Assembly: GCF_030553305.1 (NCBI RefSeq)
Contig: NZ_JARRAH010000001.1
Span: forward strand, 2,718,163-2,782,162
Length of the DNA stretch: 64,000 bases
From: Halomarina ordinaria
GTDB taxonomy: Archaea; Halobacteriota; Halobacteria; Halobacteriales; Haloarculaceae
Direction: 5' to 3'
The notes below the pieces were generated by a model, which did not search any database, was not told where the DNA came from, and saw only the letters and a list, made by a program, of their open reading frames with translations. Positions 16,111-24,237 of this stretch are shown here, piece after piece. Position 1 is the first letter of the stretch; the number at the start of each line of letters is the position of its first letter. The position numbers and the translations under genes are program-made.

Positions 16111-17409
16111 TTACCAGGTGAGCCCTTCGTACGTGATGCCGTCGCGCGGTTCGACGATGCGCCGACCGTCGACGACGACGGGCGCGGCCATCGCCTCGAA
16201 CGCTTCGTCGAGGGCGGCGAACTCGTCCCAGTCCGTGACGACGAGCGCGCCGTGGGCGCCCTCTAGCGCCTCCTCGGCCGAGGCGACGTAGTCGACGTCG
16301 GGGTAGAGGTCCGCCATGGCGTCCGCGGCCGCCGTCGGGTCGTAGGCGGCCACTTCCGCGCCCCGGTCGAGCAACCCCTCGATGACGAGTTTCGCCCGCG
16401 AGCCGCGGATGTCGTCCGTGCCGGGCTTGAACGCGAGGCCGAGGACGGCGACGCGCTTGCCCGCGACGTCGACGTGGTCGTCGAGCAGTTCGAGCATCCG
16501 GCGGGGCTGGCCGTCGTTGACCCCGACGACGGCGTCGAGGAGCGTCGGTTCGTAGCCCGACGTCCGGGCGGCGGCCCGGAGCGCGTCGGTGTCCTTCGGG
16601 AAGCACGACCCGCCCCAGCCGACGCCCGAACGGAGGAACTGCTCGCTGATGCGGTCGTCGAGGCCGATGGCCTCGGCCACCTCGTAGGAGTCGACGTCGA
16701 ACTGCTTGCAGATGTTCCCCAGTTCGTTGATGACGCTCAGCTTCGACGCGAGGAAGACGTTGTTGGCGTACTTTATCATCTCCGCCTCGCGCCGACCCGT
16801 CCGGACCACCGGGACGTCCTGGGGCGTCACCAGCGGGTCGTACAGTTCCTCGAGGAGCGCGAGGGTGCGCTCGTCGCCCGTCGTCCCCCACACCACCTTG
16901 TCGGGGTGGAGGAAGTCGTCGACCGCGCTCCCCTGGCTCTGGAACTCGGGGTTGACGGCGACGTCGAAGTCCTCGCCGGCGGTCTTGCCGGAGGCCTCCT
17001 CGAGGATGGGGACGAACCGCTCGTCGGTCGTCCCCGGGATGACGGTGCTCTTGACGACGACGACGTGGTAGCCCTCCTTCTCGGCGAGGACCTCGCCGAC
17101 GTCGCGCAGGCCCGCCTCGATGACGCCGAGGTCGATGCTCCCGTCCTCCCGGGAGGGCGTCTGCAGGGCGAGGACCGTGAGGTCGGTCTCCGCGAGGGCG
17201 GCGTGCTCGGTCGTCGCCCGCAGTCGCCCGCCCGCGTGTTCCGCGATGAGTTCGGGGAGGCCCGGTTCGTGGATGGGCGACTCGCCGGCGTTCAACCGCT
17301 CGACGATGTCCTCGTCGATGTCGATGGCGACCACGTCGTGGCCGAGGTCGGCGAAGCAGGCGGCGACGGACGAACCGACGTAGCCGCTGCCGACGACAGA
17401 GACGTTCAT
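16111..17409 (-). CDS. aglM: UDP-glucose 6-dehydrogenase
   Basis: A 432-aa NAD-dependent enzyme that oxidises UDP-glucose to UDP-glucuronate, the AglM step of haloarchaeal N-glycan synthesis. It begins with the Rossmann motif [17 protein letters not shown]. The catalytic Cys is at about residue 269 in [34 protein letters not shown] near residue 320 is the third family signature. I use the ATG at 17409, because it opens directly into the Rossmann strand. The stop codon touches the stop of the convergent STT3-like gene. A 6-bp inverted repeat lies 28-43 nt upstream of the start. Confidence 0.92.
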   Translation of the reverse strand: MNVSVVGSGYVGSSVAACFADLGHDVVAIDIDEDIVERLNAGESPIHEPGLPELIAEHAGGRLRATTEHAALAETDLTVLALQTPSREDGSIDLGVIEAGLRDVGEVLAEKEGYHVVVVKSTVIPGTTDERFVPILEEASGKTAGEDFDVAVNPEFQSQGSAVDDFLHPDKVVWGTTGDERTLALLEELYDPLVTPQDVPVVRTGRREAEMIKYANNVFLASKLSVINELGNICKQFDVDSYEVAEAIGLDDRISEQFLRSGVGWGGSCFPKDTDALRAAARTSGYEPTLLDAVVGVNDGQPRRMLELLDDHVDVAGKRVAVLGLAFKPGTDDIRGSRAKLVIEGLLDRGAEVAAYDPTAAADAMADLYPDVDYVASAEEALEGAHGALVVTDWDEFAALDEAFEAMAAPVVVDGRRIVEPRDGITYEGLTW

Positions 17410-17436
17410 CGTCCGAGTCGACCACGTGCGCACACT

Positions 17437-17452
17437 TCAGCCGTTCGGCTGA
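17437..17452. promoter_or_regulatory. Inverted repeat between aglM and the MBL gene
   Basis: TCAGCCGTTCGGCTGA has perfect 6-bp arms around a 4-nt loop. It lies 28-43 nt upstream of the aglM start, where its promoter should be. On the other side, the MBL-fold gene has its own TATA-like CTATTTTGTA about 27 nt before its ATG. It is a candidate operator for aglM or a structured leader. Confidence 0.35.
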
Positions 17453-17531
17453 GCGACCCGTCCCCGTCAGAGACTCTCTCTCGAACTGGGGGATGACTAG
17501 CTATTTTGTATCAGTTTCGTAATCATCAATC

Positions 17532-18332
17532 ATGGTTGACGCGACCATCCACGTCATCGACCGCGGCGGACTCGAGTGCGACCTGAACTACCTCATCCAG
17601 GGGAACACCCTCGGCAGTCACGACGAACCGAACCCGGACACCGACTACGTCGAGATACCGGTGTTCAACCTCGTCATCGAACACCCCGAGGGGACCATCC
17701 TCTGGGACACCGGTTCCCACCACGACGCGGCGAACGGTCACTGGCCGGAGGGGCTGGCCCAGGCGTTCTACCCGCACGACGCCCACGAACACCGGATGGA
17801 CGACGACCTGGAGGAGGCGGGGTTCGGCATCGACGACATCGACGCCGTCTTCCAGACGCACCTCCACCTCGACCACGCCGGCGGCCTGGAGTTCTTCGAC
17901 GGCACCGACGTCCCGGTGTACGTCCACGAGGAGGAGGTGAAGTTCGCCTACTACAGCGCGAAGACGCCGAAGGGGAGCGCCGCGTACGTCCTCGGTGACT
18001 TCGACCACGACCTCAACTGGCAGATACTCCACCAGGACGTCGAGGAGCACTTCGAGGACGTCGAGTTCATCCGACTGCCCGGGCACACGCCCGGCCTCAC
18101 GGGGACGATGATACACCTGCCCGACGAGACGGTCGTCTTCGCGGGCGACGAGGTGTACCAGAGCGAGAACTACGACGACGAGGTGCCCCTCGGCGCGGGC
18201 CTGCTCTGGTCGGGCCAGCACTGGTTCGAGAGCCTCCAGCGCATCAAGGACCTCGAACGGCGCCACGACGCCCAGGTCGTCTACGGCCACGACCCCGACC
18301 AGTTCGAACGCATCCTCGACGGGTGGTCGTAG
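17532..18332 (+). CDS. MBL-fold hydrolase, N-acyl homoserine lactonase family
   Basis: A 266-aa metallo-beta-lactamase-fold hydrolase. The metal motif HxHxDH is at residues 110-115 (THLHLDHAGG). Further ligands are likely His in RLPGHTPGLTG near 184, Asp in FAGDEVY near 203 and His in VYGHDPDQ near 256. LNYLIQGNTLGSHDEPNPDT and TILWDTGSHHD near the N-terminus are seen in the AHL-lactonase-like group, which mainly cleaves lactones, but the natural substrate is unknown. Its stop TAG is directly followed by the ATG of the iron-dependent dehydrogenase, so the two are translationally coupled and probably work on the same metabolite. An AT-rich promoter precedes it. Confidence 0.85.
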   Translation: MVDATIHVIDRGGLECDLNYLIQGNTLGSHDEPNPDTDYVEIPVFNLVIEHPEGTILWDTGSHHDAANGHWPEGLAQAFYPHDAHEHRMDDDLEEAGFGIDDIDAVFQTHLHLDHAGGLEFFDGTDVPVYVHEEEVKFAYYSAKTPKGSAAYVLGDFDHDLNWQILHQDVEEHFEDVEFIRLPGHTPGLTGTMIHLPDETVVFAGDEVYQSENYDDEVPLGAGLLWSGQHWFESLQRIKDLERRHDAQVVYGHDPDQFERILDGWS

Positions 18333-19646
18333 ATGGGGTACGACCGCTCGGTGTCGGCGCCCGAGCACGTCCAGTCGCCCGAGACGGTCTGGCACCTCCA
18401 GATGCCCCAGATACGCTTCGGCATCGACGCCGTCGAGGAGGTGGCCTACCAGCTCCGCGACCTCGGCGTCGACGAGGACGCCCACGGCCTGCTCGTCACC
18501 GACGAGACGCTCGTCGACGTCGGCCACGCCGGCCGCGTCGGCGACGAACTCGACGCCGACGGCCTCTCGGTCGACGTCTTCGACGGGTCGGCGCGCGAAC
18601 CCACCGTCGAGGACGTCGAGGCGTGCATCGAGTTCGTCCGCGACGAGCAGGGGGAGGCGGGCTACGACTTCTACCTCGGCCTCGGCGGCGGCAGCGTCAT
18701 GGACACCGCCAAGACCACCCGGGCGGTCATCGCCAACGGCGGCGAGATACTCGACTACGTCGCCGAACCGACCGGCGAGGGGGAGGCGCTCACCGAGTCG
18801 GGCGTCCCGCTCGTGCTCCTCCCGACGACGGCGGGGACGGGTGCGGAGATATCGCCGGTGTCCATCCTCTCGGTCGAGGAGAAGGAGATCAAGGAGGGCA
18901 TCTCGAGCAACCACGTCCGGGCGGACGCGGCCGTCCTCGACCCGACGCTGACGACGACGCTCCCGGCGGAGATGACGGCGAAGACGGCGATGGACGCCCT
19001 CGGTCACGCCATCGAGGGGTACACCACCCACCGCTACGACCAGTTGCTCCGCGCGAGCGACCCCGCCTCGCGGCCGGTGTACGCCGGCCGAACCCCCGTC
19101 ACCGAGATGTTCTCCGAGAAGGCCATCGCGCTGCTCTCGGGGAACGTCAGAACGGCCGTCAACAACGGCGACGACCTGGAGGCGCGCGCGAACATGCTCC
19201 AGGGGGCGCTGTTCGGCGCCATCGCCGGCCTCACGGCGGGCGCGAGCCTCTGTCACGCTATCGCCTACCCCGTCGGCAACCGGTATCACACCTACCACGG
19301 CGAGACCATCGGCGTGCTGACGCCGGCGAGCACGCTCGGCTACAACGCGGCGAGCGACCCGCCACGGTTCGCCCGTATCGCCGAGATGCTCGGTGCCGAC
19401 ACCGACGGGATGCACACCCGCGAGGCGGCCAAGCAGGGGAAAGCGCAGTACATCGCCCTCCAGCGCGACCTGAACGTCCTCCCCTCCGGGCTCGCGGAAC
19501 TGGCCGGTATCACCGAGGAGGACCTCGACTGGCTGGCGACCCAGACCGTCGAGACGCAGGCGCGCCTGCTCCGGTGTAACCCCAGACCCGTCGAGAAGGA
19601 GGACGTCCACGCCATCCTGGCGGACGCCCTCCACAACTGGGAGTAG
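18333..19646 (+). CDS. Iron-dependent alcohol dehydrogenase, hydroxyacid-oxoacid transhydrogenase (HOT) type
   Basis: A 437-aa group III alcohol dehydrogenase. YLGLGGGSVMDTAKTTRAVI near residue 112 is the nucleotide-binding loop, LLPTTAGTGAEISPVS near 160 is conserved, and iron ligands lie in MDALGHAIEGYTTH, LCHAIAYPVGNRYHTYHGET and nearby His residues. The insert SRPVYAGRTPVTEMFSEKAI, followed by NNGDDLEARANMLQGALFG, is typical of the HOT subgroup (ADHFE1-like), which oxidises 4-hydroxybutyrate while reducing 2-oxoglutarate. Related enzymes reduce or oxidise short alcohols, so use on 3-hydroxypropanal from the dehydratase cannot be excluded. It starts immediately after the MBL gene. Confidence 0.82.
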   Translation: MGYDRSVSAPEHVQSPETVWHLQMPQIRFGIDAVEEVAYQLRDLGVDEDAHGLLVTDETLVDVGHAGRVGDELDADGLSVDVFDGSAREPTVEDVEACIEFVRDEQGEAGYDFYLGLGGGSVMDTAKTTRAVIANGGEILDYVAEPTGEGEALTESGVPLVLLPTTAGTGAEISPVSILSVEEKEIKEGISSNHVRADAAVLDPTLTTTLPAEMTAKTAMDALGHAIEGYTTHRYDQLLRASDPASRPVYAGRTPVTEMFSEKAIALLSGNVRTAVNNGDDLEARANMLQGALFGAIAGLTAGASLCHAIAYPVGNRYHTYHGETIGVLTPASTLGYNAASDPPRFARIAEMLGADTDGMHTREAAKQGKAQYIALQRDLNVLPSGLAELAGITEEDLDWLATQTVETQARLLRCNPRPVEKEDVHAILADALHNWE

Positions 19647-19648
19647 CG

Positions 19649-19954
19649 TTATCGAGCGAGGAGTCGCCCCACGCCGACGGCGAGGACGAAGACGAGCGCC
19701 GTCCCCACCGCCCCGGCCACGAGCGTCCCGAGGTACGGACCCAGCCCCGCCACACTGTAGTCGGGGAAGAGCGCCGGCACGAGGGTGACGGCCGCGTCGC
19801 TCGCACCCGTCAGTTCGGCCGCGTTCTCCAGCGGTTCCGCGTAACCGACCCGCGCCGCCCCCCACGCGAACGCCGGCGAGAGCGCGACGAGGACGGCGAC
19901 CACTGCCAGCAGGCGACGCGGGGCGTCGCGCGCGGCGTCCACGGCGGCGCTCAC
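19649..19954 (-). CDS. PDGLE-domain component of a cobalt/nickel transporter
   Basis: A 101-aa membrane protein with a hydrophobic helix at about residues 15-33, an outward-facing loop and a second helix at 78-98. The loop reads YAEPLENAAELT, corresponding to the PDGLE motif region that defines CbiN-like subunits. It starts with GTG at 19954, overlapping the stop of cbiM by 4 nt (GTGA), so it is coupled to cbiM. These proteins assist CbiM in capturing Co2+ or Ni2+. No CbiQ or CbiO gene follows; the next gene is convergent and only 2 nt away. Confidence 0.8.
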   Translation of the reverse strand: MSAAVDAARDAPRRLLAVVAVLVALSPAFAWGAARVGYAEPLENAAELTGASDAAVTLVPALFPDYSVAGLGPYLGTLVAGAVGTALVFVLAVGVGRLLAR

Positions 19955-20580
19955 GCGGTCACCCCTTCTGTACTCCCCGTCTCGACCTCGCGCGAGAACA
20001 GGCGGACGCCCGCGTAGGTGAGCAGCCCCTCGCCGAGGCCGAGGGCGGCGTGCCCGCCGACCATCACCGAGAGGACGGTGAGGAGGTCGTAGCCGAAGGC
20101 GGGCGAGAGGCCGAGCTGGAGGCCGGCGGCGGCGGCGCCCGCGGTGATACCGACCCAGCCCGCGAGCACGACCGCTGCGGGGCGGTTCCAGTCGGCGAGC
20201 GCCCGGTAGACGGCCCAGCCGACGTACGCCTCGACGACCGCCATGTTCCAGACGTTCGCGCCGAGCGCGAGGAGGCCGCCGTCGCCGAAGACGACGGCCT
20301 GGACGGTCACGACGAGCGCGACGCTGAGCGCGCCGAGGTGTGGGCCGAGCACGAGCGCGGCGAACGCGCCGCCGACGAAGTGCGCGCTCGTCCCGCCGGG
20401 AATCGGCCAGTTCAGTAACTGCGCGGCGAAGACGCCCGCCGTCACGACGCCGAACAGCTGGACGCGCCGCTCGGTCAGGTCGGTGTCGACGCGCCTGGCG
20501 CCGGCGAGCAGGACGACCGCCGAGAGCGCCAGGAACGCGCCCGCCATCCACGGGTGCAAGAACCCATCCGGTGTGTGCAT
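19951..20580 (-). CDS. cbiM: CbiM-type cobalt/nickel transport membrane protein
   Basis: A 209-aa substrate-binding membrane subunit of an ECF-type metal transporter. The N-terminus MHTPDGFLHPWMA holds the Met1-His2 metal site of the family. TSAHFVGGAFAALVLGPHLG near residue 63 and GLGEGLLTYAGVRLF near 182 are CbiM signatures, with about six membrane helices. The energising CbiO and CbiQ subunits are not in the window and may be elsewhere; some CbiM-PDGLE units have basal activity alone. Cobalt uptake would serve the cobalamin enzyme encoded 8 kb upstream, but nickel specificity is equally possible. Confidence 0.85.
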   Translation of the reverse strand: MHTPDGFLHPWMAGAFLALSAVVLLAGARRVDTDLTERRVQLFGVVTAGVFAAQLLNWPIPGGTSAHFVGGAFAALVLGPHLGALSVALVVTVQAVVFGDGGLLALGANVWNMAVVEAYVGWAVYRALADWNRPAAVVLAGWVGITAGAAAAGLQLGLSPAFGYDLLTVLSVMVGGHAALGLGEGLLTYAGVRLFSREVETGSTEGVTA

Positions 20581-20629
20581 CGTATCCCGACGAGGGTGGC
20601 GACGGGAGTAAACTGCTCTGGTCGACGCC

Positions 20630-22294
20630 CTACTCGCGCAGGTCCGCGCGACGGACCTTCCCGGTGGTCGTCGTCGGGAGGTCGTCGATGAACTCCACCT
20701 CGCGTGGGTACTCGTACTGCGCGAGGCGCTCGCGGACGAAGGTTCTGAGGTCCTCGCGCAGGTCGTCGCTCGCCTCGTAGCCGTCGGCGAGGACGACGAA
20801 CGCCTTCGGCACCTCGCCGCGCTCCTCGTCGTCCACGCCGACGACGGCGGCGTCGGCGACGGCGTCGTGGCCCGCCAGCGACTCCTCTATCTCCTCGGGG
20901 CCGATGCGGTAGCCGGCGCTGATGATGACGTCGTCCGTGCGCCCCCGGAACGTGACGTAGCCGTCCGCGTCCATCTCCCCGAGGTCCTCGGTGAGGAGCC
21001 AGCCGTTCCTGACCTTCGCCTCGGTCTTCCGGGGTCTGTTGAGGTACTCCACGAAGCAGACGGGGTCGCCCTCGTACCGGACGGCGATCTCCCCGACGGT
21101 GTCGGGGTCCTCGACGAGTTCCGCCGTCTCGGGGTCGACGATGCGGACGTCGTGGCCGGGGCCGCGGCGACCCATCTTCCCCTCGCGGAACTCGGTGAGG
21201 GCGGTGCAGTCGCCGACGACGAGGTTCGCCTCGGTCTGACCGTACCCCTCGTGGACGGCCGCCCCGTCGAAGGTCGCCTCGGCCCAGTCGACGATGGACT
21301 GGCCGAGCGACTCCCCGCCGGAGGGGATGACGCGGACGGTGTCGACGTCGAAGCGCTCGCGGGGCGACTCGACCTGCATCATCATCCGGAGGGCGGTCGG
21401 CGGCGCGAAGTAGTTGGTCACGCCGTAGCGCTCGATGAGTTCGAACGCCGTCTCGGGGTCGAACGGCCCGCCGTCGTACGCGAGGACGGGCTTGCCGTAG
21501 TAGAGACCGGGGAAGAGCACGTCGAACAGCGAGGCGACCCACGCCCACTCCGCGGGCGTCCAGTAGACGTCGTCCGCCTCGATGCTCACGTTACAGAACG
21601 TGGTGAGGAAGAGCGGGAGGTGCCCGAGCAACATCCGGTGGGCGTGCAGGACGCCCTTCGGGGCCCCGGTCGTCCCCGAGGTGTAGATGACGATGGCGTC
21701 GTCCTCCGCGTCGGTGTCGACGGTTTCGTGTTCTCTCCCGTGCTCCTCGACGGCGTCCCACAGCAGGTCCTCGTCGCCCTCGGGTTCGCAGTCGACGGTG
21801 AGGACCGTCTCCAGGTCGGGGAGGTCCTCGCGCACTGCCCGGAGGGTGTCGACGTTCGCGGCGTCGACGACGCAGGCTTTCGCCTCGCTGTCGGCGAGGC
21901 GATAGGAGAGAGCGTCGGTGCCGAACAGCGTACTGAGGGGAACGGAGACGGCGCCGAGTTTCCACGCCGCGACGTGCGCGAACACCGTCTCGGGTTTCTG
22001 CGGGCAGTTCACCCCCACCCGGTCGCCCCGCTCGACCCCCCGGTCGGCGAGGCAGTTCGCGAGGCGGTTCGACACCTCGTGGAACTCGCGATAGGTGTAC
22101 TCCCGGCGCGTCCCGTCCTCGGCCTCGGCGTAGAGGGCGACCCGTCCCTCGTCGTCGGCCCAGCGGTCGCAGACGTACGACGCCATGTTGAACCGGTCTG
22201 GCACCTCCCACTCGAAGGCGTCGAGCAGGTGGTCGTAGTCGTCGAACTCGCGTTCGTGGAACCGGTAGGCGTCGAGGTGCGGTGCGTCGGTCAT
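20630..22294 (-). CDS. Acyl-CoA synthetase (AMP-forming, acetyl/medium-chain type)
   Basis: A 554-aa adenylate-forming ligase. The phosphate loop YTSGTTGAPKGVLHAH is near residue 207, GYGQTEAN near 345 binds AMP, GRTDDVIISAGYRIGPEEIE is near 447, and the catalytic Lys occurs in TTTTGKVRRADLRE at the C-terminus. The order and the DVYWTPAEWAWVASLFDVLF segment resemble acetyl-CoA and ACSM-type medium-chain ligases; the actual carboxylic acid is not predictable. It overlaps the upstream cyclase gene by ATGA, so the two are one operon. The pair suggests degradation of a ring-opened or aromatic acid. Confidence 0.85.
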   Translation of the reverse strand: MTDAPHLDAYRFHEREFDDYDHLLDAFEWEVPDRFNMASYVCDRWADDEGRVALYAEAEDGTRREYTYREFHEVSNRLANCLADRGVERGDRVGVNCPQKPETVFAHVAAWKLGAVSVPLSTLFGTDALSYRLADSEAKACVVDAANVDTLRAVREDLPDLETVLTVDCEPEGDEDLLWDAVEEHGREHETVDTDAEDDAIVIYTSGTTGAPKGVLHAHRMLLGHLPLFLTTFCNVSIEADDVYWTPAEWAWVASLFDVLFPGLYYGKPVLAYDGGPFDPETAFELIERYGVTNYFAPPTALRMMMQVESPRERFDVDTVRVIPSGGESLGQSIVDWAEATFDGAAVHEGYGQTEANLVVGDCTALTEFREGKMGRRGPGHDVRIVDPETAELVEDPDTVGEIAVRYEGDPVCFVEYLNRPRKTEAKVRNGWLLTEDLGEMDADGYVTFRGRTDDVIISAGYRIGPEEIEESLAGHDAVADAAVVGVDDEERGEVPKAFVVLADGYEASDDLREDLRTFVRERLAQYEYPREVEFIDDLPTTTTGKVRRADLRE

Positions 22295-23250
22295 TTGATG
22301 GCGATGGGGTTGACCGGCGACCCGGTGCCGCCGACGATCTTCAGGGGCGACCCGACGTAGAGGAAGTCGTACTTGCCGTCCTCGGCGCAGTCGTCGGCCA
22401 GTTCGTCCAGGCGGTTTATCTCGTTGAACGCGACGCCCTGGTCGCGGAGCAACGCGCCGTGCAGCGGAAGGAGCGTCTCCGTCTCGTCGGAGACGGTCTG
22501 CTCGTTGGCGATGGTGTCGGTCCCGAAGGCGGGTATCTCCATCTCGTGGAACCACTCGACGAGGTCATCGGAGTAGGTGATGCCGGGCTCGTCGAACTCG
22601 TCGCCGTAGAACGCCTCCTCGCCCTCCTCGTAGAACAGCTCTATCCACCCCGTCCGGATAAGGGGGATGTCGCGCGGTCGCAGGTCGACCCCCTGCTCGT
22701 CGGCGCACGCCTCGAGGTCGTCGAGGGTGATGCGCTCGCCGCGGTCGAGGCGCTCGCGCCCCCGGTGGCGAGCCACGTCGAGCAGGACGCCCCGGCCGAC
22801 GACGCCGTGGTCGGCCATCGGCTCGATAGAGCAGCGACCCATCCCGCCCTTGGTCGTGCCGGCGTCGAAGCCGTTGTACAGCTGGTCGTCGTACCAGACG
22901 TGTCCCAGCGCGTCGAACTGCGTCGTCCCCTGGAGGAACATGTAGATGACGTCGTCGGCGTACTCCAGCCCGCCGGCCGCCGGCATCTCGAACTTCCCGG
23001 ACTCGAAGTGTCCCTTGTCGAGTTCCATGTAGTGGTCGGCGGCGCTCCGCCCCGGCCAGACCGGGTCGCCCTCCCGCCGACCGATGGGGAGGCCGAGGGT
23101 GAACGTCCGGCCGTGTTCGACCGCCTGTACCCCCCGAAGCACCTCCGCCTCGGTGAGGTAGTTCAGCGCGCCCGTCTCGTCGTCGTCGCCCCACTTCCCC
23201 CAGTTCGAGGGTGCGTCGGCGAGGACCTCCGTGATGTCTCGTTCGCTCAT
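22291..23250 (-). CDS. Cyclase family protein (kynurenine formamidase-like fold)
   Basis: A 319-aa metal-dependent hydrolase of the cyclase/formamidase family (PF04199). The signature xGTxxDxxxH appears as LQGTTQFDALGHVWYD near residue 108. DIPLIRTGWIELFYEEGE and IPAFGTDTIANE are also typical. Members hydrolyse N-formylkynurenine or lactone and amide rings, and many haloarchaeal ones are uncharacterised. I start at the ATG at 23250 (MSERDITEV); an ATG nine bases upstream is possible. Its stop overlaps the start of the acyl-CoA ligase, so product of the cyclase may be the ligase substrate. Confidence 0.8.
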   Translation of the reverse strand: MSERDITEVLADAPSNWGKWGDDDETGALNYLTEAEVLRGVQAVEHGRTFTLGLPIGRREGDPVWPGRSAADHYMELDKGHFESGKFEMPAAGGLEYADDVIYMFLQGTTQFDALGHVWYDDQLYNGFDAGTTKGGMGRCSIEPMADHGVVGRGVLLDVARHRGRERLDRGERITLDDLEACADEQGVDLRPRDIPLIRTGWIELFYEEGEEAFYGDEFDEPGITYSDDLVEWFHEMEIPAFGTDTIANEQTVSDETETLLPLHGALLRDQGVAFNEINRLDELADDCAEDGKYDFLYVGSPLKIVGGTGSPVNPIAIK

Positions 23251-23334
23251 TGGCAGCACACCGCTCGCACGTCCGGAGCTCCCGGGAATAAATCTAGTGT
23301 AATCGTCCGTGAATAATGTGCGTCCCCGGTGACC

Positions 23335-23345
23335 AACTTATTTAC
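23335..23345 (+). promoter_or_regulatory. TATA-like element of the sugar nucleotidyltransferase gene
   Basis: ACTTATTTACT, 24-34 nt before the ATG at 23369, in a region otherwise GC-rich. It fits a leaderless transcript that opens the glycan cluster. A separate AATAAAT (23289-23295) could serve the divergent cyclase gene. Confidence 0.5.
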
Positions 23346-23368
23346 TGAGGGCCGGTGAGTGACCGCGT

Positions 23369-24109
23369 ATGCAAGCAGTCGTACTCGCCGCCGGGAAGGG
23401 GACTCGGCTTCGCCCGCTCACCGACGACAAGCCGAAGGCGATGGTCGAAATCGACGGCCGGCCCATCCTGACGCACTGTCTGGACCGTCTCATCGAACTC
23501 GGCGCCGACGACCTGTTCATCGTCGTCGGCTACCTGAAAGAGGAGATCATCAAGTACTACGGCGACAGCTACGAGGGCGTCCCCATCACCTACTGCCATC
23601 AGCGGGAGGCCAACGGGCTGGCACACGCGCTGCTCACCGTCGAGGAGCACATCGACGACGACTTCATGCTCATCCTCGGGGACAACGTCTTCGAGGCCAA
23701 CCTCGCCGACGTGATTCGCCGGCAGGCCGAGGAGCGCGCCGACGCCGCCTTCCTCGTCGAGGAGGTGCCCTGGGAGGAGGCGTCCCGGTACGGCGTCTGC
23801 AACACGAACGACTACGGCGAGATAATCGCCGTCGAGGAGAAACCGGACGACCCGCCGACGAACCTCGTGATGACGGGCTTCTACACCTTCTCGCCCGCCA
23901 TCTTTCACGCCTGTCACCTCGTCCAGCCCTCCGACCGCGGCGAGTACGAACTCAGCGACGCGGTCAACCTCCTCATCCAGAGCGGGCGCACCATCGACGC
24001 CATCCGGATGGACGGCTGGCGCATCGACGTCGGCTACCCCGAGGACCGCGACGAGGCCGAACGCCGGCTCCAGGGGGGCGAAACCGCCGAGGAGGCCGAG
24101 TCCGACTGA
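23369..24109 (+). CDS. Sugar-1-phosphate nucleotidyltransferase (AglF-like)
   Basis: A 246-aa enzyme that activates a sugar-1-phosphate with a nucleoside triphosphate. The N-terminal signature AVVLAAGKGTRLRPLTDDKP is complete with KAM after it; LILGDNVFEAN near residue 108 has the metal-binding Asp, and GWRIDVGYPED near 220 closes the site. The length and order match glucose-1-phosphate uridylyl/thymidylyltransferases such as AglF of haloarchaeal N-glycosylation. The exact sugar and base are open. It is the first gene of the glycan cluster, followed by a polyprenyl sugar transferase behind a separate AT-rich gap. Confidence 0.88.
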   Translation: MQAVVLAAGKGTRLRPLTDDKPKAMVEIDGRPILTHCLDRLIELGADDLFIVVGYLKEEIIKYYGDSYEGVPITYCHQREANGLAHALLTVEEHIDDDFMLILGDNVFEANLADVIRRQAEERADAAFLVEEVPWEEASRYGVCNTNDYGEIIAVEEKPDDPPTNLVMTGFYTFSPAIFHACHLVQPSDRGEYELSDAVNLLIQSGRTIDAIRMDGWRIDVGYPEDRDEAERRLQGGETAEEAESD

Positions 24110-24192
24110 CGCGCCGGGCCCTGTTATTCAGTGCCGATGCTGATACATCTAGCTCAATCAATTTCTCAGATTGGATTTTGCGGTAGTAGTAC

Positions 24193-24208
24193 ATACTAAC
24201 GTAAGTAT
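24193..24208 (+). promoter_or_regulatory. 16-bp near-palindrome over the sugar transferase promoter
   Basis: ATACTAACGTAAGTAT is symmetric except for one mismatched pair, and sits 30-45 nt before the ATG at 24238, just where the TATA/BRE region should be. The whole 128-nt gap is markedly AT-richer than the genes. A regulator binding here would block the basal factors. Confidence 0.45.
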
Positions 24209-24237
24209 TATGTAGCGAACACAATACCGTTCGTTCA

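Noticed and set aside
13759..17409. A complete N-glycosylation (agl) gene cluster
   Set aside because: Only the STT3-like protein and UDP-glucose dehydrogenase are adjacent; glycosyltransferases of the pathway are not seen here.
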